Shown in pieces: positions 1-8,450 of a stretch of 64,000 nucleotides of DNA; the stretch's first letter is position 1; the number at the start of each line of letters is the position of its first letter. The stretch spans positions 88,017 through 152,016 of the forward strand of contig JBMNOP010000008.1 of assembly GCA_050943135.1 (NCBI GenBank), written 5' to 3'. Under the pieces are notes generated by a model. That model saw nothing but the letters and a program-made list of their open reading frames with translations. It did no database searches and was not told the DNA's origin. The DNA is from RUG695 sp050943135 (GTDB lineage: Bacteria > Planctomycetota > Planctomycetia > Pirellulales > Thermoguttaceae). The translations under genes were made by a program, and so were the position numbers.

Positions 1-1293
1 GAGCGCGATGGCGGTATCCCCCGGTTGAATCCGAAATTCGGCGTTGGGAAGCTGGGGAGTCGCCCCTCGCACCACCGAGGCGAGAAGAGCCTGGCGCGGA
101 ATACCGCACTCTTTCAGGGGCGCTTCGGTGATCGGCGAGTTTTCTTGTGCCGTAAGCTCGACCACATCAATGCCGTTTCCGAGCATGTAGGGGTTCGAGA
201 AGGTCAGGGCCCCGGTGTGCAGGAGCCCTTCGACCTGGCGGCACACCACGTCGTAAGGACTGATCGTCATATCGATTCCGAGCTTTTCGACCACTTCTCC
301 GTAATCGGCGTTATTGATGATGGCGATGACCGACTTCGAACCGAGCGCCTTGGCCTCGAGACAACACATAATGTTTGTTTCGTCGTCGTTGGTTGCCGCG
401 ACAAAACAGTCGGTCTCGGCGACCCGCTCTTCGGTGAGGGTCGAGCGGCGGCGTGCATCTCCGTGGATGACAATCGTGGTACGTAGGCGGCGGCTGAGTT
501 CGGCACAGCGGTCCTGGCTCTTGTCGAGCAGAACCACTTTGTTCTTCCGTGTTTCCAGAATGTCGGCCAGGTGGAACGCGACCTCGCCCCCGCCGGCAAT
601 TAAGACGTTGCGCCGTCTGAGCGGGGCAATCTCAAAGCGCTTTTTTACCTCGTCGATCGCCTGAACCTCGCCGAGGATCGTCACGCGATCCCCCGGATTG
701 ATCGTGTCGGTCGCCGTGGCGATGGTGATCCATCCGTCGCGGTTGATCGAGCCGATTCGCACGGTGCCGGGAAGCCGAAGCTCTTTGAGCGGGACCCCCG
801 TCGAACCGGAAGCGCGCGAAATGAGGATTTCCTGCATTTCGGTGTGCCCTTGAGCGAAATGTTCGATCATCATGGAACCGGGATCGCGGATCCGGCGGAC
901 GATTTCGAGAGCCGTCAAATATTCGATTCCCAGGAATCGATCGACCCCGAAGGCTTTTCGGTAATCGAGCCGGTGTAAATCGAGAAGGATGTCGGCGTAG
1001 ACGCGAGCGACGGTACGACCCGCACCCATCGTTTTGGCCAGACACGAGGCGACCAGGTTCACTTCGTGGTTGTTGGTTAGCGCCAGGCAGAGATCGTGCG
1101 ACCCGACCTCGGCCCGAAAGAGGGTCGAGGCAACCGAAGCGGGACCGACGATCGTGCGCACATCGGTCGACTCGCCGAGCTGCGCGCAGACCTCGTATTT
1201 TTGGTCGACGACCGTCACCTCATGTCCCTTGTGACAGAGAAAGCGGGCAACCGACGAACCGACCGTCCCGCCTCCTAAAACCAACACTTTCAT
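1..1293 (-). CDS. trkA: Trk system potassium uptake protein TrkA (3' end outside window)
   Basis: Cytoplasmic NAD-binding regulator of Trk/Ktr-type potassium transporters. The ATG is at 1293-1291 and the frame stays open to base 1, so about 430 residues are visible and the C-terminus is missing. The protein starts MKVLVLGGGTVGSSVA, a Rossmann GxGxxG fold for an RCK-N domain. A TrkA-C-like segment follows (residues about 150-230), then a second RCK-N with VLIAGGGEVAFHLA near residue 235. This duplicated RCK_N/RCK_C layout is standard for TrkA of about 450 residues. It lies downstream of serS and a small membrane protein on the same strand and may be co-transcribed with them. The membrane partner TrkH is not in the window. 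Family assignment is firm; operon membership is inferred from spacing. Confidence 0.9.
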   Translation of the reverse strand, partial: MKVLVLGGGTVGSSVARFLCHKGHEVTVVDQKYEVCAQLGESTDVRTIVGPASVASTLFRAEVGSHDLCLALTNNHEVNLVASCLAKTMGAGRTVARVYADILLDLHRLDYRKAFGVDRFLGIEYLTALEIVRRIRDPGSMMIEHFAQGHTEMQEILISRASGSTGVPLKELRLPGTVRIGSINRDGWITIATATDTINPGDRVTILGEVQAIDEVKKRFEIAPLRRRNVLIAGGGEVAFHLADILETRKNKVVLLDKSQDRCAELSRRLRTTIVIHGDARRRSTLTEERVAETDCFVAATNDDETNIMCCLEAKALGSKSVIAIINNADYGEVVEKLGIDMTISPYDVVCRQVEGLLHTGALTFSNPYMLGNGIDVVELTAQENSPITEAPLKECGIPRQALLASVVRGATPQLPNAEFRIQPGDTAIAL

Positions 1294-1325
1294 TTCAGAT
1301 TCCAAAAAACGGGATAACGGAATTT

Positions 1326-1517
1326 TCAGGATACCAGCCAGAGCGCGGCGAAAATGACCCCGAGGAAGAAGAGGGTCCAGAACACCACCCTTCCCGCATG
1401 CCGGCCGATTTGCGGCAGGTCTTCGTGGCGAGTCGCCGAGTAGACCAACGCAAATGCCGCCGCCAGCGGGAGCAAAAGCCAGATCGGGGAAAAAGCAAAA
1501 TACGCGAAAACCATCAC
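1326..1517 (-). CDS. small membrane protein of unknown function
   Basis: A 63-residue protein with two hydrophobic stretches, about residues 4-25 (FAYFAFSPIWLLLPLAAAF) and 42-61 (VVFWTLFFLGVIFAALWLV). A short basic/polar loop with RHEDLPQIGRHAG separates them, so it is probably a two-helix inner-membrane protein. A second ATG one codon in is an equally good start. It sits 8 bases after serS and 32 bases before trkA on the same strand, which fits an operon. I do not recognise the family. The support is gene-like spacing and clean membrane topology. Confidence 0.6.
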   Translation of the reverse strand: MMVFAYFAFSPIWLLLPLAAAFALVYSATRHEDLPQIGRHAGRVVFWTLFFLGVIFAALWLVS

Positions 1518-1525
1518 AACCTCGG

Positions 1526-2806
1526 TCAGGCGTCCTTTTGTCGGATGACATCGAAACCGGTGTAGGGGCGAAGGACTTCGGGTACCACGATCGAGCCGTC
1601 TTTCTGCTGATACAGTTCCATGATCGCCACAAGGGCGCGGCTGACCGCAATGGCGGTTCCGTTAAGGGTATGAAGGAAGTGCGTTCCCTTTTCCCCCTTA
1701 ACGCTGTAACGCGCGTTGAGCCGACGTGCCTGGTAATCGGTACAGTTCGACGTGCTCGTAATCTCACCATACTCGTTACGCCCCGGCATCCAAGCTTCCA
1801 AATCGTATTTTCGATAGGCCGGACCGCTGAGATCCCCGGTTGCGGTATCGACGACGCGGTAGGGGATCCCCATTCCGTCGAAGATTTTCCGTTCCAGGGA
1901 GAGGAGCTCCCGATGCATCGCCTCGCTCTGATTGGGCAGGGTAAAGGCGAACATCTCGATCTTGGTGAACTGGTGGACTCGATAGAGCCCGCGCGAAGCG
2001 CGTCCGGCGGCGCCTGCCTCGGTACGGAAACAGTGGCTGATCCCGCACAGGCGGATCGGGAGCTTTTCGGCCTCGACGGTACGATCGGCCATCAGCCCGC
2101 CGAGGGTGATCTCGGCGGTGGCGACCATGCTCAGCGGGGTATTTTCAATCGAGTAAATTTGCGTCTCGTTTCCGCGGGGAACGTAGCCCGCCCCCTGCAA
2201 GATGTCATTCCTGGCCATATCGGGGGTCGTGGTCGGAGTAAAACCGGCCCGCATCAGCGTATTGACCGCGTATTGTTGGAGAGCCAGTTCCAGAAGGACA
2301 GCTTCGTTTTTCAAGAAGTAGAACCCGCTTCCGGCCACGCGCGCACCCCCCTCGAAATCGATCAGGTCGAGCTTTTCGGCCAGTTCGACATGGTCAAGCG
2401 GCGCGAAGTCGTATTTCGGAACCGGGGTTACGCCGTAATCGCATATTACGTTGCAAGTATCGTCGCGTCCGATCGGCGCGTCGGGATGCGCCATGTTCGG
2501 AATCGAGCGCCAGATCTGGTCGAGTTCGACTTCGATGGCATCGAGTTCGGCCTTGATCGCGGCAGCCTCTTCGCGCAGGGCGCGCCCCTGTTCTTTCCGC
2601 TCCTGGCGTTCTTCCGGGGTCTTGGCCTGACCGATCGATTTTGAGACGACGTTCGACTCACGATTGAGGGTTTCGGCCCGGCGCTGTTTTTCGCGACGAA
2701 GCGTTTCAAGCTCCGCAAAACGGTCGACCTCGGCATGGAGGTTACGGTTGTGGCAATTCTCTTTTACGGCTTGAAGATTTTCAAGGATATATTTTCGGTC
2801 TAACAT
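1526..2806 (-). CDS. serS: seryl-tRNA synthetase
   Basis: Charges tRNA-Ser with serine in the cytoplasm (class II aminoacyl-tRNA synthetase). It has 426 residues, the usual length. The N-terminal coiled-coil tRNA-binding arm is at about residues 25-100 (RREKQRRAETLNRESN and following heptads). The class II core follows, with motif 2 around CFRTEAGAAGRASRGLYRVHQF and motif 3 near the C-terminus (NGTAIAVSRALVAIMELYQ). I chose the ATG at 2806 because MLDRKYILENLQ matches the family N-terminus. The 12 codons upstream look like leader sequence. It lies between lepB and a small membrane protein, all on the minus strand. Confidence 0.97.
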   Translation of the reverse strand: MLDRKYILENLQAVKENCHNRNLHAEVDRFAELETLRREKQRRAETLNRESNVVSKSIGQAKTPEERQERKEQGRALREEAAAIKAELDAIEVELDQIWRSIPNMAHPDAPIGRDDTCNVICDYGVTPVPKYDFAPLDHVELAEKLDLIDFEGGARVAGSGFYFLKNEAVLLELALQQYAVNTLMRAGFTPTTTPDMARNDILQGAGYVPRGNETQIYSIENTPLSMVATAEITLGGLMADRTVEAEKLPIRLCGISHCFRTEAGAAGRASRGLYRVHQFTKIEMFAFTLPNQSEAMHRELLSLERKIFDGMGIPYRVVDTATGDLSGPAYRKYDLEAWMPGRNEYGEITSTSNCTDYQARRLNARYSVKGEKGTHFLHTLNGTAIAVSRALVAIMELYQQKDGSIVVPEVLRPYTGFDVIRQKDA

Positions 2807-2894
2807 GCGACGATCCCGGTTTAGTTTTGAAAACGTCGTCAAGAGGCCGCCCGACTTTCCGCAGTGGGAACAGGCCGGAGAGAACCTTCTCGAA

Positions 2895-4802
2895 TCAGTT
2901 GATATTCCTCATTTTAGCGAAATTCGGGATAAAAGGAAGTCTTGTACCGGGGATATTTTTCCCGTGCGGCCAGTAAACCGAAACGGCTTTTCCGAGGACA
3001 AGGTTTCGGTCGACACACGAGGGAACAACCCCTCCGGGCCAATCCGGGTCGGGACGCGACCAACTGCGGCAGTCTTCGCTGTTGCTGCTGTTGTCGCCGA
3101 GGGCCAGGTATTGATCTTCTCCGAGGCTAAAGAGAGCCGAACGGGTGTTCCCGTAATCTATCCACGCTTCCGGGTCAGAGAGGAACTTTGCCATCGCTTC
3201 TTCCGAGTCGGTATTGAGTTTGTCGGCGTAGATGTGATCGAGAGGGTCCCGTGCCCCGAATCGGTAGACCGGCTTTTCGGCGGCGACCGGCGCCGAGACG
3301 GAAAGTTCTTCCAGGCAGGAGCCCAGCGCGATGTAGTAGGTGTCGCGCATGATTTTGAGATGTTCGACCTTGATCGGCAGGTTCGCCCCGATCGAAACCG
3401 GTGTCAGGTCGAGCGGCCCGGGGTCGCGATTGCGCGGCATCGGAGCGTCACCGACGGTCGAAAAGGGGGAACAGAGGGAATCGTACTTCCCCTCGCCGGA
3501 GAATGCGAGCTCCTTCTTGTTGACCAGGACACGGAGCTGCTCGTCGATGTTGGCAAAGAAAATCGAGTAGGTCTTCCCCGGCACGAGGTCGCAGGGGACC
3601 GTCTGGCTTTCAAACAGGGGAACCGTCGGCATTTCGAGGGTTACCGTCTTGTGAATCAGGTCGAAACGGGCACGCATCGGAATGTTCCCCTGGACCAGTT
3701 CCAGTACAAGGTCGGCCGACTCGGTGTTTTCCGGTTCGAACGGGGTTACGTCGAGCGAAAGGGCCAGTTCCCCCGTCCAATTGTACCCCATCGACGCGGC
3801 GGGATGATGCGTCGCGGTCTCGGGGGTGTTATAGGCGTTCATGTCGGTAATCAGCTGCGGATTGTTCGGGATCACGCCGCTCTGTTTGAGATCCGAAGGA
3901 AGGTTCCCCGTTGCCGCCGAGGCCCAATGGGCCGAAGAGGGGATGATGTGGCGGTACCGAAGCCACTTGAGTCCATCGTCGGGTCGTTCGGGCAGTTCTT
4001 CGGCGCAGGTCAGTGCGGGAAGGTCACCCGCCGCGACGGGGACCAGCTGTCCGGAAAAGTAGAAGCTCCGACCGTTATCGTCGGGTTGCCAGGCAAGCGC
4101 CTCGGCATGGGTGGCGGCATGTTCATCTTGCCAGCGGGGGGGCCAGCCGAGATTCTCGAGCGGGTAGGGGGGGAAATCGTTGTCGTAGACGATGCGCAAC
4201 ATCCGGAGCAGGTTCGGAATCGGTTTGCGGAGAATTTCCATGCGACCGACCGCTTCGCCATTGGAATCCTTCTTTTGGGCATAGAGATTTCCGTATTGGA
4301 TTCGGACGTCTTCGTTCGGGAGGCCAACCACCCGTTTGATGTAGTTTGTTTTCGGGTCGGGAGGGCTTCGGAAGACGGTCACTTCCCAGCGCTTGATCGG
4401 TCGATAATACCCGATGAACTTGTTGACCAGGACGCGGTCTCCGGAATAGGAGGTATCGTTTGCTTCGAATCGTTGGGTGAGCCGGCATTGGGGGCACGTC
4501 CCCCCCAGCACCTGCGAGCCGGTCGCGCGGTTGTTGCGGTCGCGCTCTTCACTGGCCGAGACTTGGAACGGATAACCGCACGCCTGGCAGTGAACGTCTT
4601 TGTGGCGCCCCATCAGTGTCGTGGCCATCGAGCCGGTCGGAATGACGTAGGCTTCGGCCTCGTAGAATTTGAAGATCATTGCCAGGAAAAGGGCGATCGC
4701 GAGAGTCTCCAAGAATTCACGCGTCGAGCGAAACGGGTGGTTGAGCACCTCGAGAACAATCTGACGGTTACGGTCTTTCGAAAGATCGGACGATTCGGAC
4801 AT
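2895..4802 (-). CDS. lepB: signal peptidase I, enlarged form with zinc ribbon and long insert
   Basis: Membrane-bound leader peptidase that removes Sec and Tat signal peptides on the outer face of the inner membrane. At 635 residues it is far longer than the usual 200-320. One N-terminal membrane anchor (about residues 33-47) is followed by the nucleophile in VIPTGSMATT (Ser58) and the general base in DRVLVNK (Lys128). Between them is a four-cysteine zinc-ribbon-like insert (C72-x2-C75 and C103-x2-C106). About 350 residues of beta-rich sequence with no obvious motif then separate the KRVVGLP region from the C-terminal GDNSSNSEDCRSW box (near residue 569). The ATG at 4802 puts the anchor at the right distance; the reading frame extends 28 codons further upstream. 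Confidence 0.92.
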   Translation of the reverse strand: MSESSDLSKDRNRQIVLEVLNHPFRSTREFLETLAIALFLAMIFKFYEAEAYVIPTGSMATTLMGRHKDVHCQACGYPFQVSASEERDRNNRATGSQVLGGTCPQCRLTQRFEANDTSYSGDRVLVNKFIGYYRPIKRWEVTVFRSPPDPKTNYIKRVVGLPNEDVRIQYGNLYAQKKDSNGEAVGRMEILRKPIPNLLRMLRIVYDNDFPPYPLENLGWPPRWQDEHAATHAEALAWQPDDNGRSFYFSGQLVPVAAGDLPALTCAEELPERPDDGLKWLRYRHIIPSSAHWASAATGNLPSDLKQSGVIPNNPQLITDMNAYNTPETATHHPAASMGYNWTGELALSLDVTPFEPENTESADLVLELVQGNIPMRARFDLIHKTVTLEMPTVPLFESQTVPCDLVPGKTYSIFFANIDEQLRVLVNKKELAFSGEGKYDSLCSPFSTVGDAPMPRNRDPGPLDLTPVSIGANLPIKVEHLKIMRDTYYIALGSCLEELSVSAPVAAEKPVYRFGARDPLDHIYADKLNTDSEEAMAKFLSDPEAWIDYGNTRSALFSLGEDQYLALGDNSSNSEDCRSWSRPDPDWPGGVVPSCVDRNLVLGKAVSVYWPHGKNIPGTRLPFIPNFAKMRNIN

Positions 4803-4956
4803 CGGAAACCTTACAACACGGGATCGTGATCGTCTTACTGCCCGTCGGAACCGACCGCATAAAAGAGAGCGGGACAAAGGAGCCACCCGGCACCCGGGAA
4901 AACCGTAACGGGGCGTGTCGCGTGGGAACAGGCCGCGAGCGCAAAACTCTGTCGGA

Positions 4957-4984
4957 ATTATACCTTACAGAAATTCTGCCGCAA
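4957..4984 (-). promoter_or_regulatory. predicted sigma70-type promoter for lepB
   Basis: On the minus strand, -35 TTGCGG, a 16-base spacer and a perfect -10 TATAAT, in the 193-base gap between dnaA and lepB. It would give a leader of about 150 bases for lepB. Predicted from hexamers only. Confidence 0.5.
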
Positions 4985-4995
4985 GGGGCGAATGA

Positions 4996-6507
4996 CTAGT
5001 GTCTTCGGAAAGAGAGGAGTTGTTCGGCGCGGCGCAGCGCGTCGGAAAACTCGGGGTTTTCCCCCTGACGGAGCCAGGTCTCCACCTTCTTTTGCGCCGC
5101 GGCGACGGTGCTGTGACTTCGCCCGCCGAAATGCCGCCCGATCTCGGAGAGGGCGCTGCGTGTGTATTTGCGCGCCAACCACATCGCCAACATCCGCGGA
5201 TGACTGCACTGGCGTGACCGGGATCGACCCCGGAGCTCCTTAGAGGGAACTCCGAAGAGGGAAGAGACCGTTTGCTCGATCTCGTCGAGGGTCACCAGTA
5301 CCTGCCGACAGGGGAGAAGGTCGGCAAGGATTTCGGACGCCGACTCGACGGTAAACGGAACGCCGTCGGTCAGGTAGGCCACATGCAGACGGTTGAGCGC
5401 GCCGGAGAGCTGCCGGGCATGCGTCGTGAACCGCGAGATGACGAATCGGCAGACGTCGTCGGGAATTTTCAACCCCCGCTCTTCGGCCATCCGGCGAAAG
5501 ATTTGCAGGAGCGTATCCCGATCCGGAGTCTCGATGCCACAGACGATCCCCGACTCAAGGCGGGTCAGCAGTTCCGGTCGCAGGAAGTTCAGGTCGGCCA
5601 GAGGACGGTCGGCGCTGAAGATCATCTGAACCCCTTTCGCCCGCAGTTCGTCGATCAGACGGCTCAGTTCGCGCTGGGTAGCGATCTTCTTTTCGAGGTT
5701 TTGGATATCTTCGATGACCAGCAGGTTGACGTCACGGAACCGCGCGCGGAACGAGCGGTCACCGCCCGGTTTTTCCTGAAACCCCTGAACAAACTGACCG
5801 GTAAACTCGTCGGCGGTCAGATACCTGGGACGTTTACGACCGGAGTTCTTACGGAACTCGGAATAGACGCCTTCGAGCAGATGGGTCTTGCCGACGCTCG
5901 TCGGGCCGTAAACCAGGATCGGGCTGAGCGTCCCCGGACTGTCGATGGCGATATCGGTGATTCGCTTGGCAGACTGGTTCGAAATGCCGACCACAAAGCT
6001 TTCGTAGGAGGCGAAGACCCGCCCCGGGGTCCTTTCGTTCCTTTTCCGAAGGGCCGGCCGTTCATCGCGGGGGGAACGGCTTTTCGGAAGACCGACTCCC
6101 CCGCGAGGGACCGCCTCGGCCCCCATGGTATGCTCGACCGACCCCGCGGCGTTGGGCTTCCTTGCTTTGGGCTTCCCTGCGCCGCCGATTTTCTCGGAAT
6201 GAATCGAGGTGGGGTCGGTAACAACTTCGAGTACTTCCTGTGTCGAAGCGGTGGACTCTTCGGAAACGAAATCGACGGGAACCTCCCGCCCGAGAACCTC
6301 TCGGCATAATTCCGAAATGATGTGCCGATAGTTCCCCCTGAGCCAGCCGCTCAGGAATTCGTTGGGCGCCGAAACGGTCATGCCGTCGTCGCGCAACAAA
6401 AATCGAACATCAGACGAGAACCAGAGATCGAATCGCTTTTGACCGATCTGCGACGCGAGGAGTTCACGCAACAGAGGTTCGATTTCCGTATCCGATGTTA
6501 ATTCCAT
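4996..6507 (-). CDS. dnaA: chromosomal replication initiator protein DnaA
   Basis: AAA+ ATPase that binds DnaA boxes and opens the replication origin. It has 503 residues with the standard four-domain layout: N-terminal domain I (about 1-80), a low-complexity linker (about 85-165), an AAA+ core with Walker A GPTSVGKT at 201-208 and Walker B LLVIEDIQ, and a C-terminal helix-turn-helix with IGRHFGGRSHSTVAAAQ. Two deviations stand out. The first Walker B acidic residue is Glu rather than Asp. The box-recognition signature reads GGRSHSTV where most bacteria have GGRDHTTV. The ATG at 6507 (MELTSD) matches the family N-terminus; the frame extends 25 codons upstream without family resemblance. dnaN is not adjacent. 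Confidence 0.93.
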   Translation of the reverse strand: MELTSDTEIEPLLRELLASQIGQKRFDLWFSSDVRFLLRDDGMTVSAPNEFLSGWLRGNYRHIISELCREVLGREVPVDFVSEESTASTQEVLEVVTDPTSIHSEKIGGAGKPKARKPNAAGSVEHTMGAEAVPRGGVGLPKSRSPRDERPALRKRNERTPGRVFASYESFVVGISNQSAKRITDIAIDSPGTLSPILVYGPTSVGKTHLLEGVYSEFRKNSGRKRPRYLTADEFTGQFVQGFQEKPGGDRSFRARFRDVNLLVIEDIQNLEKKIATQRELSRLIDELRAKGVQMIFSADRPLADLNFLRPELLTRLESGIVCGIETPDRDTLLQIFRRMAEERGLKIPDDVCRFVISRFTTHARQLSGALNRLHVAYLTDGVPFTVESASEILADLLPCRQVLVTLDEIEQTVSSLFGVPSKELRGRSRSRQCSHPRMLAMWLARKYTRSALSEIGRHFGGRSHSTVAAAQKKVETWLRQGENPEFSDALRRAEQLLSFRRH

Positions 6508-7074
6508 TCGTATTCGTTTCCAGCGTTTCGGAACGCGTGGTCTGTTTGTGTTGTTCTTTTGGTGCCGGCAAATCAGGCACAACGAACTCCCGACGGGTCG
6601 AACGGTTGAACGACCCGGGTGGTTTGTCTATCATAACCTCTAAGGAGTCAGCGGTAACCAGAATTTGTATAGCTTGAGAAAAGATCGCGTCAAATGTTTG
6701 CGGCTCTTCTCTCCTGACAAAGAGCGATTTTAATCAGTTCCCGATGCTTGTCAAACAACCCCGAGGGGCGGAATCGCAGAGAAATTCCGGAAACAAAAAT
6801 CAAAGAGAGCGAGATAACGGGGGTTTTGAGCGTTAAAAAATTTTTTTCGACGAGTTCGTTTCGACTCTCCGCGGCCTCTCTTTTTGTGGAAAAACTGTTT
6901 TGAACCTCCTTCGGCATTTTCCTTGAATTGCCCAAACCCCCTGCTTTCGGCGTCTTAACGGGCCCTTCCCGATCTCGGGCGGGACTGCTATACAAAACCG
7001 AAAAAAGAACGGGGCAGGCGAACCCTTTCAGGTCGTCTGCCCCGCTCTCGGATCGGAGTGGTTTGAAGTTTATT
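6508..7074. other. non-coding gap upstream of dnaA
   Basis: No credible gene in 567 bases. It holds the terminator of the upstream lipoprotein gene, an AT-rich run at about 6835-6848, and one sequence at 6885-6893 that fits the relaxed DnaA-box consensus (TTTTCCACA on the minus strand). A single weak box is not enough to call an origin. The dnaA promoter must lie here but no convincing hexamer pair was found. The best -10 (TATGAT, 6630-6635, minus) has only a poor -35. Confidence 0.5.
6996..7043 (-). terminator. intrinsic terminator of the 7075-7986 gene
   Basis: Near-perfect 13-base stem (7031-7043 with 7011-7024) around a short loop, followed on the minus strand by a T-rich tract (TTCTTTTTTCGG). 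It lies 32 bases past the stop codon. Confidence 0.75.
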
Positions 7075-7986
7075 TTACGGGATCGCCGCGGCGACGCCGA
7101 CAATCACGCCGGCTTCGATCAGTCCCCCGCGCAACGAGATTGGCAGAGGCTGGATCATATTCGGGGCGCAACTCCCCGGACGATAGTAACCGAGATCATA
7201 CACACATTCTGTCGGGGGATAAGTTCCCATCAGGTAGGGGAGGATCGGGATCGTGAGCCAGAAACGGGCACCGGAGACAGCCGGTTGAATGAGCGGACAG
7301 AATGTATGGCCGTAGCGTTCCAACTGCACGTCTTCGAAGTAGAGCGGCTTGTGGCAGAGGGCGCTCGCCTTCCACGTGAAGACGATCGGCGTGGGGAGCT
7401 TGCGGACGTACGGTTCGTCCGGAACGGGGCAACTTTGCGGAAGTTCGCCCGGTGAAATGGTGACTTTGTAGCTCATCTCTTGGATCGAGGCCATTTTGTG
7501 CGGGTCGGGACATTCGTCGGCGTAGAGATTCTGCAGGCGTGTTTCGTTCCGGGTCGGGGCGACCGAAGGGCTTGTTTCGTCGGTCATCGCCAACATCAGC
7601 GGCGCGAGGGAGATGTCTGTTTCGGCCGACGGCTGTTCGATGAGGCGTACCTGGCGGATCGGCTTGGCGTCGGCGACCGGCGGGCTCGTGACCTCGGTTT
7701 CCGGCTCGGTTTCAAAACCGGATTCGGTCAGAAAAAGATCGTCATCGGCGGCGGCATCCAGGCTCAAAACCTCCGGTTCGGCCGAGACCTTGGTGAACGG
7801 GGTTTCGGCGTTTCCGCTTGGTTTGACCCAACTCAGACGACTTGTTCCCAGCGGCGAGTGCGAAACAACCGCTTCCCCCTTGGCAAAGAGAGAAGCACCG
7901 GCCCCGCAAGCGGTCAGGCAGAAAAGAACCGCCATCCATGGGTAGCGCCTCCGTCGGCTCATGTTCAGAAGGTGCAGTTTTTTCAT
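7075..7986 (-). CDS. putative lipoprotein of unknown function
   Basis: 303 residues. The N-terminus is basic then hydrophobic and contains LTACGAG, which fits a lipobox with Cys as the acylation site at about residue 27, so the mature protein is probably membrane-anchored outside the cytoplasm. About 100 acidic, low-complexity residues follow. The C-terminal half has many Cys and Pro residues and conserved-looking blocks (YEDVQLERYGH-like and YDLGYYRPGSCAPN) and ends in a short hydrophobic stretch. I do not recognise the domain; its look is typical of planctomycete-specific secreted proteins. A strong ribosome-binding site (AAGGAGA) precedes the ATG at 7986, and it has its own terminator, so it is probably a single-gene unit. 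Confidence 0.75.
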   Translation of the reverse strand: MKKLHLLNMSRRRRYPWMAVLFCLTACGAGASLFAKGEAVVSHSPLGTSRLSWVKPSGNAETPFTKVSAEPEVLSLDAAADDDLFLTESGFETEPETEVTSPPVADAKPIRQVRLIEQPSAETDISLAPLMLAMTDETSPSVAPTRNETRLQNLYADECPDPHKMASIQEMSYKVTISPGELPQSCPVPDEPYVRKLPTPIVFTWKASALCHKPLYFEDVQLERYGHTFCPLIQPAVSGARFWLTIPILPYLMGTYPPTECVYDLGYYRPGSCAPNMIQPLPISLRGGLIEAGVIVGVAAAIP

Positions 7987-8450
7987 CGCTCAAGATCTCC
8001 TTACCTGCTTTAATCGAGTGATTCCTCTTGGTCCAGCGCAAGACCCCCGGTGCTCCGCTTCAAATTCCTTTTGTTTGAGCAGTTTCTTATTTCAGGCCGA
8101 CGGTGTCGGTACGGTACACAACACCCGACGCTCGCCCAGGGAATGGCTGCTATTGGTCTTATCGGCCGAAACCCCGTGGAAATGTAAAAATAAACAAGAT
8201 TTTCCGTTTTTCCCGAAAATTCCGGCAGGCGGCCCTGTTTTTCCCATTTTCCGACCCGTCGGGGAAGAGAAGATGGAAATGGGGATTTGAAAAGATAAAA
8301 TAAACCTGATACAATCATCGCAAGACTCGGGGGGCGGGCCGCTTTTCGGCCGGCTTAACCCGTTACCCCCCCCAAGGAATCCCCAAAATCGTTTCCGGGA
8401 GAGCCCGGTTGACACGGCGCTCTTTTCGGCCTTTTTCAAGAGGAGTATCG
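7987..8450. other. divergent intergenic region with a GC-rich leader
   Basis: 464 bases between the divergently transcribed lipoprotein and isomerase genes. It contains the plus-strand promoter at 8287-8315. The transcribed leader has nested inverted repeats: a six-G run at 8329-8334 facing a C run at 8366-8373, enclosing a small GGCCG/CGGCC hairpin. Nothing else recognisable. Confidence 0.45.
8287..8315 (+). promoter_or_regulatory. predicted sigma70-type promoter of the sugar cassette
   Basis: -35 TTGAAA, 17-base spacer, -10 TACAAT; each hexamer is one base off consensus. It would start transcription near 8322, leaving a leader of about 130 bases. Confidence 0.6.

Noticed and set aside
1454..2644. 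396-residue frame opposite serS
   Set aside because: Shadow of the conserved serS gene in a GC-rich genome; no recognisable protein.
2805..4829. 674-residue frame opposite lepB
   Set aside because: Antisense shadow; lepB shows catalytic motifs and this frame shows none.
6508..7074. Replication origin next to dnaA
   Set aside because: Only one weak DnaA-box match and one AT-rich run; not enough for oriC.
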